A DNA stretch of 7,077 nt. Origin: UKL13-2 sp043773745. GTDB taxonomy: Bacteria; Pseudomonadota; Gammaproteobacteria; Burkholderiales; Usitatibacteraceae. Below are positions 5,432 through 7,077 of this stretch, one piece after another. The notes below the pieces were generated by a model. It ran no database searches. It was not told the DNA's origin and worked only from the letters and a program-made list of their open reading frames with translations. The stretch lies in NCBI GenBank assembly GCA_043773745.1, contig JAYVEV010000019.1:1-7077 (forward strand). Direction: 5' to 3'. Every line of letters begins with the position of its first letter. Positions within the stretch are counted from its first letter, which is position 1. The translations under genes and the position numbers were made by a program.

Positions 5432-7077
5432 TTCCCAAGCTGCTTTTGATATCGGGCCCCTTTCCTGGGTGAAGACCGAAATTGAGCACTCGCTGAACGA
5501 AGCGCGTTCGCATCTGGACGCGCTCACGCAGAACGCAAGTGATACCAAAGCCGCCAAATACGTTGCAACCCACCTTCATCAGGTAACAGGCGCCTTGTCG
5601 ATGGTGGGTTTGGGTGCGGCAACCCGATTCAATGAAGAAATTGAAAAGCTGGTTGCCACCTTTGAAGATCCCAATTCGCATACCGATGCTGCGCAGCGCA
5701 TTGCCACTGTAAAGCGTGCCACTGCCAGCCTATCGGCCTACCTGGATAATTTGATGGCGGGCGAAGCTGACACGCCCATGATGCTGGCCAGCGCGTATTT
5801 GCTGGTTAACAAGGCGCGCGGCGCAAACGATGCTGCTGAGAGTGACTTATTCTCGCCCGATTTGAGCCTGTCCATCCCCATGCCAGAAGATACGGTGGCT
5901 CTGCCCAAGGCGGACATGATGGCCGAGGCCATCAAGCAGCGCCGAACCGTTTATCAAGCAGGCCTTTTGAAGATGTTGCGCGATAAGGATATGGCCGGTG
6001 GTGCACGCGACATGCGTAATGCCGCCTTGGCCATCGAAGCCTTGCAGGTCACCTCGCCGACCCGATCGTTTTGGTATACGGCGAGCGGTTTTTTTGACGC
6101 GGTTGCATCCAATCCGGAGGAAGCCGGAGCGCTTGCCGTGCAACTATTTGGCAAAGTAGATCAGCAAATAAAATTGCTGATAGATGGCGTACAAAAAGTG
6201 CCTGAGAAATTATTTCGTGATTTATTGCTGGTCGTTGGCAAGTCCAAAGCACAAACAGAGCGTATCAGACGCATTCGTGAACTATACCGGCTGGATCAGT
6301 TGTTGGCCATTCCGGAAAGTAGCCGAGACAATTTGGGTGACGATCAACTCAAAGCGGTGCTGCGCACTTTGCGCGATCATGTGCAGGTACTCAAAGATCA
6401 CTGGTTAAAATTTACCAGCGGTAATCGGCCAGCTCTCGAGCCCTTCATCTCCCAGGGCGAGGCCATGGCCAAAGATGCCCAGCTACAGCCTAATAAAGAG
6501 ATCATCCAGCTGCTGCAGGTAATCTCGGCGGTGGGCCCGCATTTGCGAAAGACCGGTGCGCCGCTATCCGAATCGCAGGGCCTTGAAGTGGCTACCGCAT
6601 TGTTGCTGGCCGAATCTTCACTTGAAAATTATTTCAGGCTGACGTCCGAGTTTGCCACTCAGGTGGCAGGTGTTTTGTCGCGCATAAAAGGGGCTATGAC
6701 CGGAGCAGCTTTACCGGCGCTGGATGCTAGTACCAATAGTCTGATGGACGACATCACCAAGCGAGCGCAAGAGCGGCTATTGATGTTCCAGGTTGGCCAG
6801 GAAGTCCAAGTTAATCTGGCCACCATTGAAGGAACCTTGGATACCTATTTCCGGGACCCCGTAAAAACCAGCGAGCTGACACCACTGCTGCCATTGTTTT
6901 CGCAAGTGCAGGGTGCCCTCATGATTTTAGAGTTGGATGAGGCCGCCGGTCTGACGCACATAGTGCGTGAACGCGTTTCCCAGTTTGCATCGGGCGCTAC
7001 GAAGGGCGTAGGTGAAGATGCTGAAAATGTGGCAGAAGGTATTTCTGCTTTGGGTCTTTACATCACTGCGTTGCAGC
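5421..7077 (+). CDS. chpA: Pil-Chp histidine kinase ChpA (PilL/CheA type), N-terminal part, cut by window edge
   Basis: An uninterrupted frame of 552 codons runs off the right edge; I translated it fully. ChpA is the hybrid CheA kinase of this pathway, a very large protein with several phosphotransfer domains, a kinase core and a terminal receiver. Only the N-terminal portion is here. It begins MAVNSQAAFDIGPLSWVK, an opening I associate with betaproteobacterial ChpA. Residues about 10-140 form a degenerate HPt-like helical unit with HLHQVTGALSMVGL (51-64), where H53 aligns with the phospho-His but Thr replaces the usual Lys. About 150-450 is a helical FimL-like region. About 470-552 repeats the unit with SQVQGALMILEL (494-505), where Ser replaces His. 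No canonical HxxKGS motif or ATP-binding core is reached. A stop at 5403-5405 rules out upstream in-frame ATGs. No Shine-Dalgarno sequence precedes the start. The fragment alone is not proof of kinase function; position after pilGHIJ is the main support. Confidence 0.87.
   Translation, partial: MAVNSQAAFDIGPLSWVKTEIEHSLNEARSHLDALTQNASDTKAAKYVATHLHQVTGALSMVGLGAATRFNEEIEKLVATFEDPNSHTDAAQRIATVKRATASLSAYLDNLMAGEADTPMMLASAYLLVNKARGANDAAESDLFSPDLSLSIPMPEDTVALPKADMMAEAIKQRRTVYQAGLLKMLRDKDMAGGARDMRNAALAIEALQVTSPTRSFWYTASGFFDAVASNPEEAGALAVQLFGKVDQQIKLLIDGVQKVPEKLFRDLLLVVGKSKAQTERIRRIRELYRLDQLLAIPESSRDNLGDDQLKAVLRTLRDHVQVLKDHWLKFTSGNRPALEPFISQGEAMAKDAQLQPNKEIIQLLQVISAVGPHLRKTGAPLSESQGLEVATALLLAESSLENYFRLTSEFATQVAGVLSRIKGAMTGAALPALDASTNSLMDDITKRAQERLLMFQVGQEVQVNLATIEGTLDTYFRDPVKTSELTPLLPLFSQVQGALMILELDEAAGLTHIVRERVSQFASGATKGVGEDAENVAEGISALGLYITALQ

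Noticed and set aside
5379..6252. Several minus-strand frames of 65-100 codons
   Set aside because: All lie opposite the continuous chpA frame and look like shadows.
6184..6408. 74-codon plus-strand frame starting ATGGCG
   Set aside because: Sits out of frame inside chpA; Cys- and Trp-rich composition typical of a shadow frame.
1..7077. CRISPR array, tRNA, insertion sequence or novel defence system
   Set aside because: No regularly spaced repeats, no transposase or long terminal inverted repeats, no tRNA-like fold seen; all long frames belong to known families.

Overview
The window is a chromosomal segment carrying a chemosensory operon of the Pil-Chp type, the pathway that controls type IV pili and twitching. 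Protein signatures point to Proteobacteria. The gene order (thiD diverging from a rubredoxin gene, then pilG-pilH-pilI-pilJ-chpA) and the style of the ThiD, PilH, PilI and ChpA sequences suggest a betaproteobacterium with roughly balanced GC and AT-rich intergenic DNA. The beta assignment comes from recollection of family sequences, not from a search.

Layout. 1-647, minus strand: 5' part of thiD (thiamin biosynthesis kinase), cut by the left edge at its catalytic loop. 648-890: divergent intergenic region with a perfect 8-bp inverted repeat. 891-1076: a small single-domain rubredoxin. 1077-1332: non-coding leader with hairpin candidates. 1333-1752 pilG and 1878-2243 pilH: two single-domain response regulators. 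2263-2832 pilI: CheW-type adaptor. 2960-5335 pilJ: two-transmembrane chemoreceptor with a long cytoplasmic N-terminal extension. 5421-7077: N-terminal 552 codons of a ChpA/PilL-type CheA histidine kinase, running off the right edge. No tRNA, rRNA, insertion sequence, CRISPR array or convincing intrinsic terminator was seen.

How the genes work together. By homology, PilJ senses in the periplasm and signals through its cytoplasmic helical hairpin. PilI couples it to ChpA, whose kinase core lies beyond the window. ChpA phosphorylates PilG and PilH, which tune pilus extension and retraction. No cheR/pilK-like methyltransferase gene lies between pilJ and chpA. ThiD and the rubredoxin have no known role in this pathway; their position looks like conserved synteny.

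I see no clearly new system. The points most worth a second look are the PilJ N-terminal extension with a motif echoed at its C-terminus, the two degenerate HPt-like units in ChpA, the unusual starts (pilG GTG with a decoy ATG, chpA overlapped by a 16-codon frame, no Shine-Dalgarno for pilI or chpA), and the inverted repeats in the non-coding gaps.
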